Program-made: the position numbers and the translations under genes | In this document: positions 9,309 through 18,672 of the stretch, one piece after another | Numbering within the stretch: position 1 is the stretch's first letter | Layout: each line of letters starts with the position of its first letter | Source of the DNA: Verrucomicrobiaceae bacterium | Lineage (GTDB): Bacteria; Verrucomicrobiota; Verrucomicrobiia; Verrucomicrobiales; Verrucomicrobiaceae | Length of the DNA stretch: 64,000 nt | Assembly (NCBI GenBank): GCA_016713035.1 | Contig: JADJPW010000003.1 | Location: 709,491 to 773,490 of the forward strand | Direction: 5' to 3' | Notes under the pieces: model-generated | The model's input: only the letters and a program-made list of their open reading frames with translations | Databases searched by the model: none | What the model was told of the DNA's origin: nothing

Positions 9309-10361
9309 ATGAGCTCACTACCGCCTCTCCTCTCCACTTTTGATCTCGAACGCGTGTTGGAATTCGAATTCGTGCGTGCCACGGAAAATGCCGCCTTGCA
9401 GGCCATTCACTGGCTCGGACGCGGTGAGAAGGAGCTAGCCGACGGTGCTGCCTGCGCGGCGATTTATGGCGTCTTCGACATCCTGGACATCCGCGGTGAG
9501 GTCGTGATCGGAGAGGGGATCAAAGACAATGCGCCGGGCATCTTCATCGGTGAGCACCTGGGCACCTGGCGGGAGGGTAGCCCGCGTTTTGACATCGCCC
9601 TCGATCCGATCGACGGCACCAGCAACATCGCCAAAGGCCTGCCCAACAGCGTTTCTGTCATCGCCGCTGCACAGGTGCCAGAGGGAGCCCCCAGCCTGAT
9701 GAAAAACCTACCGGCATTCTACTCGCACAAAATCGCCTACGGCCCGGCGGTGAAGCGTGCGCTGGAGAAAAATGGGGACCGCTGCTTCCTCGACATGCCA
9801 CTGCGCGAGGTCATCTCCTTTGTCGCTGATGCACTGGAAAAGCGTGAGCGTGACCTCGTCGTGACCACGATGGATCGTCCGCGCCATGCGGACATCATCC
9901 GCCAAGTGCGAGAGAGCGGTGCCGCGTTGCGCATGATCTCGGACGGCGACATCGCCGCAGCCGTAGCTCCGTCGATGCCCGATGCCGTAGTGGACCTGTA
10001 TGTCGGCATTGGCGGCTCACCAGAGGGCATCCTAGCCGCAGCGGCTCTGAAGTGCCTCGGCGGCGATATGCAGCTACGCATGTGGCCACATACACCAGAG
10101 CACCGTGCGGAAATCATCGCGGCGGTGGGTGAGGCTGCACTAGAGCGGGTGTATCGCATCGACGATCTCATTATTGGCGACAGTGCACTCTTTTGTGCCA
10201 CCGGCATCAGTGACAGCCCGCTAGTGCCTGGATGCCGCCTCGTGGGCCACCGTGTGGAGACCCACTCCATCCTGATGCGGGCCCGCAGCGGCACGGTACG
10301 GCGCATCCACGCTGTGCATGACCTCGACCGCAAGGTGGTGCCCCTCAGGGAGCCAAAATGA
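9309..10361 (+). CDS. glpX: Class II fructose-1,6-bisphosphatase
   Basis: GlpX-type phosphatase of 350 residues for gluconeogenesis; it hydrolyses fructose-1,6-bisphosphate to fructose-6-phosphate using divalent metal. Signature stretches are the metal-binding GEVVIGEGIKDNAP, the phosphatase motif DPIDGTSNIAKG, TMDRPRH and the late GIGGSPEG. Dual fructose/sedoheptulose bisphosphatase activity is known for some members and cannot be excluded. It follows mutM closely. Confidence 0.94.
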   Translation: MSSLPPLLSTFDLERVLEFEFVRATENAALQAIHWLGRGEKELADGAACAAIYGVFDILDIRGEVVIGEGIKDNAPGIFIGEHLGTWREGSPRFDIALDPIDGTSNIAKGLPNSVSVIAAAQVPEGAPSLMKNLPAFYSHKIAYGPAVKRALEKNGDRCFLDMPLREVISFVADALEKRERDLVVTTMDRPRHADIIRQVRESGAALRMISDGDIAAAVAPSMPDAVVDLYVGIGGSPEGILAAAALKCLGGDMQLRMWPHTPEHRAEIIAAVGEAALERVYRIDDLIIGDSALFCATGISDSPLVPGCRLVGHRVETHSILMRARSGTVRRIHAVHDLDRKVVPLREPK

Positions 10362-10400
10362 CTGAAAAGGCATCATGCAAAGACTGCACGGAGTGGTAAG

Positions 10401-10829
10401 ATGGCCGCATCCATGCCCACTCCGCGCTTTCTTCTACTTTCCGCAGTCCTTTGTTTTCTATCGTCTTGCTCGCTCATCACCACCCCCATCGCCGCAGCGG
10501 GTGGACTCGCCACCGCCACCGTCAAGGCCACGGGCGGCGTGGCCAAGGCCGGCATCGGTGCCTTCGGCAGCCGCGGTGACTCAAAGAGCCAGCCCGCCCA
10601 GCCGCAGCAGCAACAGCAGCAGCCGCAAGCTCAGCATCCCTATCCGTATTATCCGCAGCAGCAGCAGCCTCAGCAGGCCTATTACCCACCGCAGCAAACG
10701 CAGGGCTATGCACCTGGTTACCCGCAGCAGGGCTATGCACCCACCTATCCGTATCCTCAGCAACAGGCGCAGCCGCAGGGCTATTGGCATCAGGGAGTGT
10801 GGTATCCGTATGCACCGCAGCGGAGGTGA
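10401..10829 (+). CDS. Gln/Pro/Tyr-rich lipoprotein
   Basis: A 142-residue predicted lipoprotein: hydrophobic leader ending in the lipobox LSSC (Cys at about residue 23), a small Gly/Ala-rich segment, then a low-complexity tail made almost only of Q, P, Y and G, and a final WHQGVWYPY. GGAG about 8 bases before the ATG supports this start. The tail is probably an extended spacer at the cell surface. No enzymatic domain is visible. It is 39 bases downstream of glpX. Confidence 0.75.
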   Translation: MAASMPTPRFLLLSAVLCFLSSCSLITTPIAAAGGLATATVKATGGVAKAGIGAFGSRGDSKSQPAQPQQQQQQPQAQHPYPYYPQQQQPQQAYYPPQQTQGYAPGYPQQGYAPTYPYPQQQAQPQGYWHQGVWYPYAPQRR

Positions 10830-10970
10830 GAAAGACTCGTTACCATTTATAATCTGGTGAATTCGCTCCCGCAAAACATCCGGCGAGACAGAAAACTTAC
10901 TTTCACGAGCCATCCGCGATGGACATAAATGCCATGATCATCATCTAGGCTGAAAACAATCGCACTCTCC

Positions 10971-13325
10971 GTGGACTCCTCCCTCCTCCCATCCTCTCCC
11001 GCGAACGTGGCCACCACCACATCGCCAGCCCCTGGACGTGAGCCGCTGAGTAATCCCTTCGCCGAAGACGTCTGCCCCGGCCCCTACGCCGTGGAGGAGA
11101 ATCACAGCGTCCCCGGCATGAATGCTGACATCCTACGTCAGCTCACCTCCTCCATCGACGAGCGACTCGGCGGTGGTGGTGGCCAGCCGCTGCTGCTCCT
11201 CACCGCACCACGTGCAGGCTATGGCAAAACGCATCTCCTCGGTCGCCTCGCCAGCGCTGCGGGTGGCCAGATCGTGCTCGTGCCGCTGGCCTTCCGGATG
11301 GAGGATACGATCACCCTTTCCTCCGTCGCAAAACGCGGCCTGGAGTCCATGGTCCGTGCAGAGACTGGCCGCGCAGGTTGGACACGCCTGCGTGAGGCCT
11401 GCGCCGGAGTCTGCGCCTCACTCCTTCGCAGACTCATCGCCAGCGGCCAGCTCCCCTGTGCCAATCCAGATCAAGCCCAACGCGTACTCGCTGGCAACCC
11501 TGTGGAGATTTTCGACGCTCAAGGCAGTGCAAAGCTCATCGGTGACTGGATTCGTCGTCACGGCCCCTCTTTGCGCAAGCCGCTCACGGATCTCGCGGGC
11601 CAGAGCGTCGCCGCAGACAGCGCCACACTAGATCAGTGGATGCTAGCCATGCTCCAGCACGCTCAAGAAGGCGGCGCAGCCAGCAGCGTGCCACTGCGCA
11701 TCCTCGCTGCGGATGAGAGTCGTGACGGACCAGTGGCCTTCCTTCGCCTACTCGGCCTCTGGCGGCCGGTGGTGCTCATGGTGGACCATCTCGATGCCTA
11801 TTATCGCAATCCAGATGCCGGACTGAAAATCGCCTCGCTCCTACTCGATATGGCGGAGATGGATGGCGTGCACGTCGTCATGAGCCTCAATCAAGACGTG
11901 TGGCAGGCCACCTTCGGCCACCATCTGCCCAGCGCGATGGAGGACCGCCTCACCAGCTCCCAGATGCTCCTGCGTGGCCTCGGCCAAGCAGATGCCTCCG
12001 AGCTACTGCGCATGCGATTGGACATCGCCGATGTCACCGCCGAGCAACGGCGTGAGTTTGAGAGCTTCGTCGATGTGCCCCGCTACTTCCTGGGCCGCCC
12101 GCTCGGCTCTGTATCGGCACGCGGCTTCCTGCGGCATCTCGCACGGCAATGGGAGGTTTTCCAAAACACCACGCCATCACCCGATGAGCCCTTCACACGT
12201 GGCATCATCGACGAATCCCCCACTCCAGAACTCTCCGAAGCCACCAGTAGCCACATTGACGAGGAGGAAGCCGATGAAGCCCTCCCGGCCATCAGCGAGC
12301 CCATGCCTGCAAATGACCGCAGGCAGATCTTTGACCCAGAAACACTCCTCCGTGCCAAAACGATGGCTGAGGGCCTCGCAGAGCCCATCGCTGCACTGCC
12401 GCAGGAGCTCGAAAAACCACTGCCCACGCCACCTAGCGCCTCCGCGGCTCCAAAAGACCCGCAGCCGGTCATCCAGCATCTCGCACCCACGAACGTCCCA
12501 TCGTCCTCCGAGGCTGAAAACAGCCCCGCAGCGCCCTCCCCAGCCCTTTTGGCCGCTACGGAGCTCTCTGAGCGTAGCGCAGGTGCTTTTGAAAAACTGC
12601 GTGAGATGCTGGGCAAACTGCGACAGCCCCTAGTCACGGGTGAAAATGGACAAGCGACAGAAATGGCCGCTCCGACACCTGCTCCAGCGCCACCCAGCTC
12701 ACCACAGCCCCCAGCCATAGCCACACCCGTCGTCACACCGGAGCGTGATGCACTGCTCGGTCGCTTTGAGGCACTGCGTCTGCAAATGAGCGCAGAGGCA
12801 GAATCACTCGCCCTCGATTTCACCAAGCTCGGAGAGCTCATCCGCCTCGCAGGTCGGCGCTTCCCCCTCGTCCGCTTCAGTGAGCACGAGCTACCGGGGC
12901 TCACAGGGCGTCATGCCATGAGCTGGTCGCTCCACGGAGTCGAGATCGTCTTCGGCCTCGCGAACTTCGCCGATGGTGCCTACTGGCGCACACTCTCCAC
13001 CTTCACCGCCGGTAAAGTGGCCGAGTCCCAGGCCACCGCAGCCTCACTCGGCGAGCCAGCCCCGAAAGTGAAGCTCGTCACCTTCAAAACCGACCGCGAG
13101 CAACAAAGCTGGACCATCCTGAAGCTCAGTGATGCCTTCCCAGAAACCGTGGACACCATCGTCGATGCCATCCACCTCGATTCCAACAACGTAGCCTCCC
13201 TCTACGCCATGCAGCGCATCATCAAAGAATCCGAAAACGGCTCCCTGCATGCCCCACCCGCCCAAGTCATGAGTGTGCTCGCCCGCGAGCTGGATTTCTT
13301 CTGGAAGCGTGTGACGAAGGCGTAG
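10971..13325 (+). CDS. Orphan P-loop ATPase with disordered linker
   Basis: A 784-residue protein. The N-terminal half is an AAA+/STAND-like ATPase: Walker A APRAGYGKT at about residues 79-87 and Walker B VVLMVDHLD near residue 267, with a likely sensor stretch VVMSLNQD after it. Residues of about 400-600 are rich in P, A, E and S and probably disordered. The C-terminal ~180 residues form a separate folded domain (FTKLGELIRLAGRRFP ... WTILKLSDAFPE). The GTG start has no obvious ribosome-binding site. I do not recognise a characterised family. The neighbours give no functional hint and it is not part of a visible defence cluster. Confidence 0.7.
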   Translation: MDSSLLPSSPANVATTTSPAPGREPLSNPFAEDVCPGPYAVEENHSVPGMNADILRQLTSSIDERLGGGGGQPLLLLTAPRAGYGKTHLLGRLASAAGGQIVLVPLAFRMEDTITLSSVAKRGLESMVRAETGRAGWTRLREACAGVCASLLRRLIASGQLPCANPDQAQRVLAGNPVEIFDAQGSAKLIGDWIRRHGPSLRKPLTDLAGQSVAADSATLDQWMLAMLQHAQEGGAASSVPLRILAADESRDGPVAFLRLLGLWRPVVLMVDHLDAYYRNPDAGLKIASLLLDMAEMDGVHVVMSLNQDVWQATFGHHLPSAMEDRLTSSQMLLRGLGQADASELLRMRLDIADVTAEQRREFESFVDVPRYFLGRPLGSVSARGFLRHLARQWEVFQNTTPSPDEPFTRGIIDESPTPELSEATSSHIDEEEADEALPAISEPMPANDRRQIFDPETLLRAKTMAEGLAEPIAALPQELEKPLPTPPSASAAPKDPQPVIQHLAPTNVPSSSEAENSPAAPSPALLAATELSERSAGAFEKLREMLGKLRQPLVTGENGQATEMAAPTPAPAPPSSPQPPAIATPVVTPERDALLGRFEALRLQMSAEAESLALDFTKLGELIRLAGRRFPLVRFSEHELPGLTGRHAMSWSLHGVEIVFGLANFADGAYWRTLSTFTAGKVAESQATAASLGEPAPKVKLVTFKTDREQQSWTILKLSDAFPETVDTIVDAIHLDSNNVASLYAMQRIIKESENGSLHAPPAQVMSVLARELDFFWKRVTKA

Positions 13326-13397
13326 AGTTGTGTTTTTGCACACGCTGAGAAGGAGGGGAGTTCGGAGTGTTTTTGTATGCCTCTCGCCAAAGTGCTT

Positions 13398-13441
13398 AGT
13401 GCTCAGTTCGCGAACCTACTCTGCACTGAGAACTGAGCACT
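13398..13441. terminator. Large palindrome between convergent genes
   Basis: A 12-bp perfect inverted repeat, AGTGCTCAGTTC (13398-13409) and GAACTGAGCACT (13430-13441), 20-base spacer, followed by TTT. It lies between the convergent ATPase and AsmA-like genes and may terminate one or both. A dispersed palindromic repeat is the alternative. Confidence 0.5.
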
Positions 13442-13489
13442 TTTCTCCCGTTTGGTCTAGAGACTGCGAGTCCGCGCTGACAGCGCAAA

Positions 13490-16387
13490 CTACGGCGTCT
13501 GCTGCTTGCGCGGCGTAAAGCGCTGGAAGAAGCCGCGTTTCTTCGGCGGCTCGCCTGTGGCTGGTGGTGCGGCTGCGGGAGCACCCACTGGAGCTGTTTT
13601 GGCACCACTGCCTAGCAGCTTCGGCGTCCATTTAGAGTCCGCTACGGTGCCCGTGCCGTGGAAGGCGAAAAGCTCGCTCACCAGCATCAGCGGGATGCCC
13701 AGCAGGCCCCGCACACGCACCTCCGCATCGAAGTCGATCTCATCGCGGATGAAATTCACATCACCGCGGCTCGTCACACGGAAGCTCGTCGTCAGCGCCT
13801 CCAGATCCCGCGTGCGGAAGAAGCCATCCGCGATCTCAAAGGTGCAATCCGCCTCTTTGGCGATGTTGTAGCCCGCGATGGGCTTTGGCAAAATAGCGCC
13901 GATCAGCGGTGTGAGCGGCCCCAGGATCGGCACCGACATGAGATTGCCATTCACGATGATGAGCGAGCCCCCGCCTTTCAGCGCAGGCCAGTCATCCATG
14001 CGGCCAGTGAATTTAAAATGACCACTCAGGTCTCCCTGGCTCGTATCGTCATTGCGTGAGTAAGTTTTGGCAAACTGGGAGAAATTCATCGCATCGAGCC
14101 GCAACTCACCTGCATACGGATTTGGCGTGCGAGACTCATCGAGCGTGCCTTTCAGCGTCATGCCGCCACCGAGCACAGTGGACTTCACATCGTATGCGAT
14201 ATGGCTGCCTTTTTTATCCACCTCAGCATGCACGCCGGTGAAGTCGAGCGTCTTGGAGAGCACCTCATACGGGAAAAGCCCCGCATCCACATTCACACTC
14301 CAGTCATTCACATCCGCCCGTGCATCCGTGCGGCCCGTGGCACGGAATGGGCGGCCAAAAGCCCCTCCCTGCACATCAAAGAGCACATCCTGGCCCTGAC
14401 TGCTCACTCTCGCCCGCGCATTCGTGACAGGCACCTTGGTGGCCAGCACTTCATAGGGATAGGCTCCGGCCTCGACATCGACATTCCACGCCGTGACCTC
14501 TGGCGTGAGGTCCGTCTGCCCCACCGCACGAAAGGGGCGCTGGAAAAGGCTCCCTTTCACATCAAAGGACAAGATGCGCTCCTTCACACGCACCACACCA
14601 TCCGGCGAGAGTATGGTGTGATCATCACCCAGGAAGGTGTAGTGCCCCTCGCCGCTCTCCGAGTGGAAGGTGACTTGGTAGTCATTGTACTTCGGCTCAC
14701 GGATGCCGATGGTGCCATCCACGGTGACATTCGTTCCGACGGTGAGGCGGTATTTCTCGATATGCTCCGCTGTTTTCGCCGCAAAACACCGCAACAAATC
14801 TGGCGTGTCACTTGCGGCATGCACCTTGGTCAGACGCACCCACTTCTGCTCATCATTGAGGAAAACGTCCTCGGCCGTAGCAGGCCCTTTTGGGTGGCGA
14901 ATGCTCACATTGCGAAAGTTTTGGAAGAAACCCTGGAAGGCCAGATCCGCCTCCATCTCCTCCAGATACACCCCATTGTAGCGGAAATTCCGCAGCACCC
15001 CGTGGCCAGAGTTTACGCCATCTTGAAGCACGAATGAAGGCCCCTCGCCGGCGACTTGTACGTCGATGTGGGATTTCTCATCGAATTCAAAGCGGCGGAT
15101 CAGATCACGCGTCTTTTCACGGATGACAAAAGGCACCAGCACATTCGGGTCCATCCGCAGGGTGGCATCGTAGCGCACCCCCTGCTCGCGGTGGCGCATC
15201 AACTGGATGTCCACGGTGCCGGTTTTATGCCGCAGCTCAGCATCGCGGATATAGAAGCCATCTGGATTCACGCCGATGCTGGCTGTGAGGCCCTCAAAAA
15301 TCGCCCCCCGACTGCCGAAGCGTTTGCACTCGACTTTCCCGGTGATTTCAGCCGGAAAGACACGTTCGGCGGCTTCCTTGCCCTTGTTGATGCCGGGGAA
15401 CCAATAGCCCTCGATCGAAAGATCCGGCGGCTCATAAAAAACCGCCTCATTCAGAGCCTCCACATCGAAAAAGGTGCGGGCCAGCGCAGGAATATCTGCG
15501 CTGGAAGTCATGCGGAAACGAGCACGGTCCGCGCCCATGCGCCAAGTCGCTGTCGCCTCGATCTGCCCCAAACGATCTGCCAAGCGCAGCCGGCGCACAT
15601 CGATCATGCCGCTGTCATAGCCTGCCACGGCATGAATCTCACTCCAGACGTAGTTTTCAAAGCGCAGCTCCTCAGCCTGGAAGGAAACCTCCGCCTGGAT
15701 GTCCTGCGGCTTATTAAAATCACCACTCACCTCCACAGTGATCTGTGGCGGCTCCGGCGACTGAAAGCGTGCCAGCCAGTCCAGCACATTCTGCACCTGC
15801 GCACGATACTGGCGGATGAATTTCAGCCGCTCCAGTGCAGTAGCTTTGTCTTCATCGTCCTTTGTTTTCGTCGGCAGGATCAGCACTCCATGGATGTCCA
15901 GTCGCAGGCCAGAGAGCAGGCCGCGTGCGTGCCGGATGTCGATCTGATTGCCATCGAGCACCGCCTGCGCATTCAGATCCTCCAATGAAACAACCGTCAG
16001 ATCTGGACGGTCTGGGTCCACGGGAAGAGACACATTTGCATGACTTAACACGAGCGACTCCACCCGCACTTCGCCATTGATGAGGCGGGTGAGATTCACA
16101 TCGAGATTCAGATGGCTCACTGCCGCGATCTGCGCCCGACGAGAGCCATCATTAAACAATCGCACATCCTCCGCCACCAACCCGCCCGTCGGATTAATGA
16201 CCAACCGAGCAAAGTCGATGAATACACCATGTTTCTCCAGCTCCTGCATCACAAATCCACGCCACCGGACGCTAAAGCGCTGCGTATTCGCATAAATACC
16301 GACGGCCAGTATAAAGCTGGCCAGAAGTAAAAGCAGAGTGCGGCAGAGGAAACGAAACACGCCCAAGAATAAAGGCTGAAGCAGCAA
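13490..16387 (-). CDS. AsmA-like / YhdP-type envelope protein
   Basis: A 965-residue protein with one N-terminal membrane segment (about residues 8-30) and a long beta-rich periplasmic part of repeated strands, ending in an AsmA-like C-terminal module (TTSFRVTSRGDVNF; VRVRGLLGIPLML). Proteins of this superfamily (AsmA, YhdP, TamB) bridge the periplasm and are linked to lipid transport to the outer membrane. The start is a TTG preceded by AGGAG six bases upstream. Two repeated blocks (FRAVGQTDLTPEVTAWNVD and FRATGRTDARADVNDWSVN) show internal duplication. The C-terminus is short, basic and Ala/Pro-rich. Specific function here is inferred from the superfamily. Confidence 0.8.
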   Translation of the reverse strand: MLLQPLFLGVFRFLCRTLLLLLASFILAVGIYANTQRFSVRWRGFVMQELEKHGVFIDFARLVINPTGGLVAEDVRLFNDGSRRAQIAAVSHLNLDVNLTRLINGEVRVESLVLSHANVSLPVDPDRPDLTVVSLEDLNAQAVLDGNQIDIRHARGLLSGLRLDIHGVLILPTKTKDDEDKATALERLKFIRQYRAQVQNVLDWLARFQSPEPPQITVEVSGDFNKPQDIQAEVSFQAEELRFENYVWSEIHAVAGYDSGMIDVRRLRLADRLGQIEATATWRMGADRARFRMTSSADIPALARTFFDVEALNEAVFYEPPDLSIEGYWFPGINKGKEAAERVFPAEITGKVECKRFGSRGAIFEGLTASIGVNPDGFYIRDAELRHKTGTVDIQLMRHREQGVRYDATLRMDPNVLVPFVIREKTRDLIRRFEFDEKSHIDVQVAGEGPSFVLQDGVNSGHGVLRNFRYNGVYLEEMEADLAFQGFFQNFRNVSIRHPKGPATAEDVFLNDEQKWVRLTKVHAASDTPDLLRCFAAKTAEHIEKYRLTVGTNVTVDGTIGIREPKYNDYQVTFHSESGEGHYTFLGDDHTILSPDGVVRVKERILSFDVKGSLFQRPFRAVGQTDLTPEVTAWNVDVEAGAYPYEVLATKVPVTNARARVSSQGQDVLFDVQGGAFGRPFRATGRTDARADVNDWSVNVDAGLFPYEVLSKTLDFTGVHAEVDKKGSHIAYDVKSTVLGGGMTLKGTLDESRTPNPYAGELRLDAMNFSQFAKTYSRNDDTSQGDLSGHFKFTGRMDDWPALKGGGSLIIVNGNLMSVPILGPLTPLIGAILPKPIAGYNIAKEADCTFEIADGFFRTRDLEALTTSFRVTSRGDVNFIRDEIDFDAEVRVRGLLGIPLMLVSELFAFHGTGTVADSKWTPKLLGSGAKTAPVGAPAAAPPATGEPPKKRGFFQRFTPRKQQTP

Positions 16388-16396
16388 TGCCTACTC

Positions 16397-17602
16397 CTAT
16401 TCTTGGAGGAAAACAAAGACGCCTGTTTTATTACCCACGACGACGTCGAGCTTGCCATCCTTATTGACATCACCTGGCGTGACTTGGGTGCCCACCCCGC
16501 TCCTGTCGTCGATTTGATGCGGGATGAACTCTGCGCCACCGTTGCTGCCACGTTTGATCTCGAACCAGTAAAGCACGGGCGGAGCATTCGGTTCATCATC
16601 TTTGAGCGGGCCGTGAGCCCAGCGGCGCTTGCCAGTGACCACATCCATGACGCCGTCCCCATTCATATCTGCGAGCTGCATGGCATGAAGCTGGCTGAAT
16701 TTCACGCCGACCGCGCTTTCCGCCTCAGTGGCACCCATGAGATCATGCTGGATGAAGCTGCCATCTGCTTTCTGCTCGAACCAGCCGAAGCCGAAACCAT
16801 GGGCGTCGTAGCCAGTAATGACGTCGTTGATTTTATCCCCGTTCACATCGTAAACGAGCAAGAAGGAGCCACCGCGGCTGCCACCTGCCTTTTGGAAGGC
16901 CTGCGGGTGGAATTTCCACTCACTGTCCGCTTTGTTATCAGCAGGTTGCTCGCGCCAGCCTTCTTTATCGAGGATGTCTGCACGACCATCTCCATTCACA
17001 TCACCCGCGCCATAGCCATGGGTGTACTTGAAGTATTTTTTGTCATTTTCAGGCGATTTCGGCGTGATGGGGCGAAAGCGAGCTTTGGAGCCCAGCGGAT
17101 TGCCCCAATCAATCTCCGCATAGCCGAGCTGGCCGCCCGTGTGGCACACCAACTCCGGTTTACCGTCCCCATTCATGTCACGGAAGTCCGGGGACTCATT
17201 GTCCGTGATGTCAAAAATGGTGTGACGCGGCCATTCTTCCTTTTTGTTCTGTGGATTCTCAAAGACCCAGGTTTCCTTTCCTGGCCAAGAGTAGGCTAGG
17301 ATGTCACTCCAGCCGTCCCCATTGAAATCATGGGTGTAGGTGAGGAAAAAGTCGCTGTAACCCTTTGCAGGGTCGTAGGGCTCTTTTTCAAACTTCGGCG
17401 CAAAAGCGACGCGTTCCTTGAAATCGGGGCCTTTCCAGATGAAGCGCCCAGAGCAGATGTCGTTGTCGCCATCGTGATCGAAATCAGCGAAGTGAGCCCC
17501 CTCCGCGACGAATTCCTCCGTGAGTGTGTGTTTTTTGAATTTCAAATCTGCCGCAGTGGCGGCGGTGGCGAGCGCGAGAGTCAGTACAGTGAGCGTTTTC
17601 AT
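16397..17602 (-). CDS. Secreted FG-GAP/VCBS repeat protein
   Basis: A 401-residue secreted protein with a signal peptide (MKTLTVLTLALATAATAAD; ATG at 17602) and at least seven calcium-binding FG-GAP repeats seen as DFDHDGDND, DFNGDGWSD, DMNGDGKPE, DVNGDGRAD, DVNGDKIND, DMNGDGVMD and DVNKDGKLD. This predicts a seven-bladed integrin-like beta-propeller outside the cell, probably for binding rather than catalysis. The reading frame extends upstream, but only this start gives a signal peptide. It lies 9 bases upstream of the AsmA-like TTG start, so the two are probably one transcript. Confidence 0.85.
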   Translation of the reverse strand: MKTLTVLTLALATAATAADLKFKKHTLTEEFVAEGAHFADFDHDGDNDICSGRFIWKGPDFKERVAFAPKFEKEPYDPAKGYSDFFLTYTHDFNGDGWSDILAYSWPGKETWVFENPQNKKEEWPRHTIFDITDNESPDFRDMNGDGKPELVCHTGGQLGYAEIDWGNPLGSKARFRPITPKSPENDKKYFKYTHGYGAGDVNGDGRADILDKEGWREQPADNKADSEWKFHPQAFQKAGGSRGGSFLLVYDVNGDKINDVITGYDAHGFGFGWFEQKADGSFIQHDLMGATEAESAVGVKFSQLHAMQLADMNGDGVMDVVTGKRRWAHGPLKDDEPNAPPVLYWFEIKRGSNGGAEFIPHQIDDRSGVGTQVTPGDVNKDGKLDVVVGNKTGVFVFLQE

Positions 17603-17649
17603 GCGTAGAGGGATGGAACAGGCCACTGAGGAGCATTCTTGCACTCGAT

Positions 17650-17681
17650 AAAAAAGCGGAGCCGCTGTTAAACGGCTCCGC
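17650..17681 (-). terminator. Rho-independent terminator for the YHS-like gene
   Basis: Read on the minus strand: GCGGAGCCG stem (17673-17681 complement), 8-base loop, CGGCTCCGC, then six T (A-run at 17650-17655). It separates the YHS-like gene from the FG-GAP gene downstream. Confidence 0.8.
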
Positions 17682-17716
17682 ATGGGGGAAAAGAGGCTCT
17701 TTGTGCCGCGCTAGAC

Positions 17717-18076
17717 TTATTGGCGGACTTCTTTGATCCACTTGTCCGGAGCCTTATCGAACTCTGCCTTGCTCGCAGCATCCGCAAAGGCGACTTGGCG
17801 GGCATAGGAGACCGTGATGGCGCTATCCGATTTCTTTTTGCTCAGAGGGCACTGGCCGGTGACGGCAGCGAGGATGTTCGACAGATATGCCTTCGGTGTG
17901 GCATTGAACTGTGCTTTGCACTTATTGCAGCAGACGGCGACGGTTTTGCTGTATTGGCTCGTGATCGCCGCGTTTACGGGCTTACCAGACACGGGGCACA
18001 CGGTATTGAGCGCCTCAGCAGCATGCGTGAGGCCAGCGGTCAGGATGAAGGTGAGGGCAAGAAGGAGTTTTTTCAT
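17717..18076 (-). CDS. Small secreted YHS-like protein
   Basis: A 119-residue protein with a signal peptide of about 19 residues. The mature part resembles a YHS metal-binding module: CPVSGKPV, then a VAVCCNKCKAQF segment with a Cys pair, and a second half with CPLSKKK. YHS domains bind copper or heme-related ligands, so a periplasmic metal-binding role is plausible. It is followed by its own terminator and is divergent from the RRM gene. Confidence 0.7.
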   Translation of the reverse strand: MKKLLLALTFILTAGLTHAAEALNTVCPVSGKPVNAAITSQYSKTVAVCCNKCKAQFNATPKAYLSNILAAVTGQCPLSKKKSDSAITVSYARQVAFADAASKAEFDKAPDKWIKEVRQ

Positions 18077-18207
18077 GATATGGATGCAGGTGAGGATATC
18101 TCAGACGGCGCGATGCATAGCGAATTCAACCGCACTGCTGCAAGCAGATTCTACACCCTCCTTTTCGACCAACCTCGGCCACTTGGAATCGCCCCCAAAG
18201 GCACGGA

Positions 18208-18236
18208 TTGACACTTTTTCGGGTTTATTCTAGCCT
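18208..18236 (+). promoter_or_regulatory. Possible sigma-70 promoter for the RRM gene
   Basis: A perfect -35 hexamer TTGACA (18208-18213) with a 17-base spacer and a weak -10 (TAGCCT, 18231-18236). It sits 26-54 bases before the chosen ATG. Confidence 0.35.
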
Positions 18237-18261
18237 TCAGCCTGTTGCCTCCTGTTTTCTT

Positions 18262-18672
18262 ATGAATCTCTATGTCAGCAACTTGCCCTATTCGACCACT
18301 GATGACGATTTGATGGCTGCCTTTGCGGCCTACGGCACCGTATCCAGCGCCCGCGTGATGATGGATCGCGAGACAGGCCGCCCGCGCGGCTTTGCCTTCG
18401 TAGATATGCCCGTGGAAACCGAGGCGCTCGCCGCCATGCATGGGCTCAATGGCTCCGAGCTCGAAGGCCGCCAAATCCGCATCGTCGAAGCACGCCCACG
18501 GGAGGAGCGGCCCCCACGCCGTGATTTCGGTGGCGGTGGCGGCGGTGGGCACAAAGGAGCTGCCCCCGCCAGGAAGCAGCCTGATTACGACGATGAAGAG
18601 GATCACGGCAGAGGCCGCCGTGACCGCCATCGCCATGATGACCGTGGCTGGGACCGGCATAAGCGCGGCTAG
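18262..18672 (+). CDS. RRM RNA-binding protein (bacterial glycine-rich type)
   Basis: A 136-residue protein with one RNA recognition motif: RNP2 LYVSNL at residues 3-8 and RNP1 RGFAFVDM near residues 44-51. A Gly-rich, then Arg/Asp/His-rich tail follows (GGGGGGHKG, DRHRHDDRGWDRH). This is the small RNA-binding protein class found in cyanobacteria and Verrucomicrobia, linked to RNA folding or cold response. I chose the ATG at 18262 because the RRM begins at once; an in-frame upstream extension has no domain content. The tail differs from many relatives in being acidic and His-rich. Confidence 0.88.
   Translation: MNLYVSNLPYSTTDDDLMAAFAAYGTVSSARVMMDRETGRPRGFAFVDMPVETEALAAMHGLNGSELEGRQIRIVEARPREERPPRRDFGGGGGGGHKGAAPARKQPDYDDEEDHGRGRRDRHRHDDRGWDRHKRG

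Noticed and set aside
10581..10913. Minus-strand frame beginning MARESKFSVSPDVLRER
   Set aside because: The first ~30 residues look protein-like, but the rest is the complement of the Gln/Pro tail of the lipoprotein. No stop separates them and no family is recognised.
14201..15988. Two long plus-strand frames antisense to the AsmA-like gene
   Set aside because: No start signals or domain content; the minus strand encodes a coherent membrane-anchored protein.
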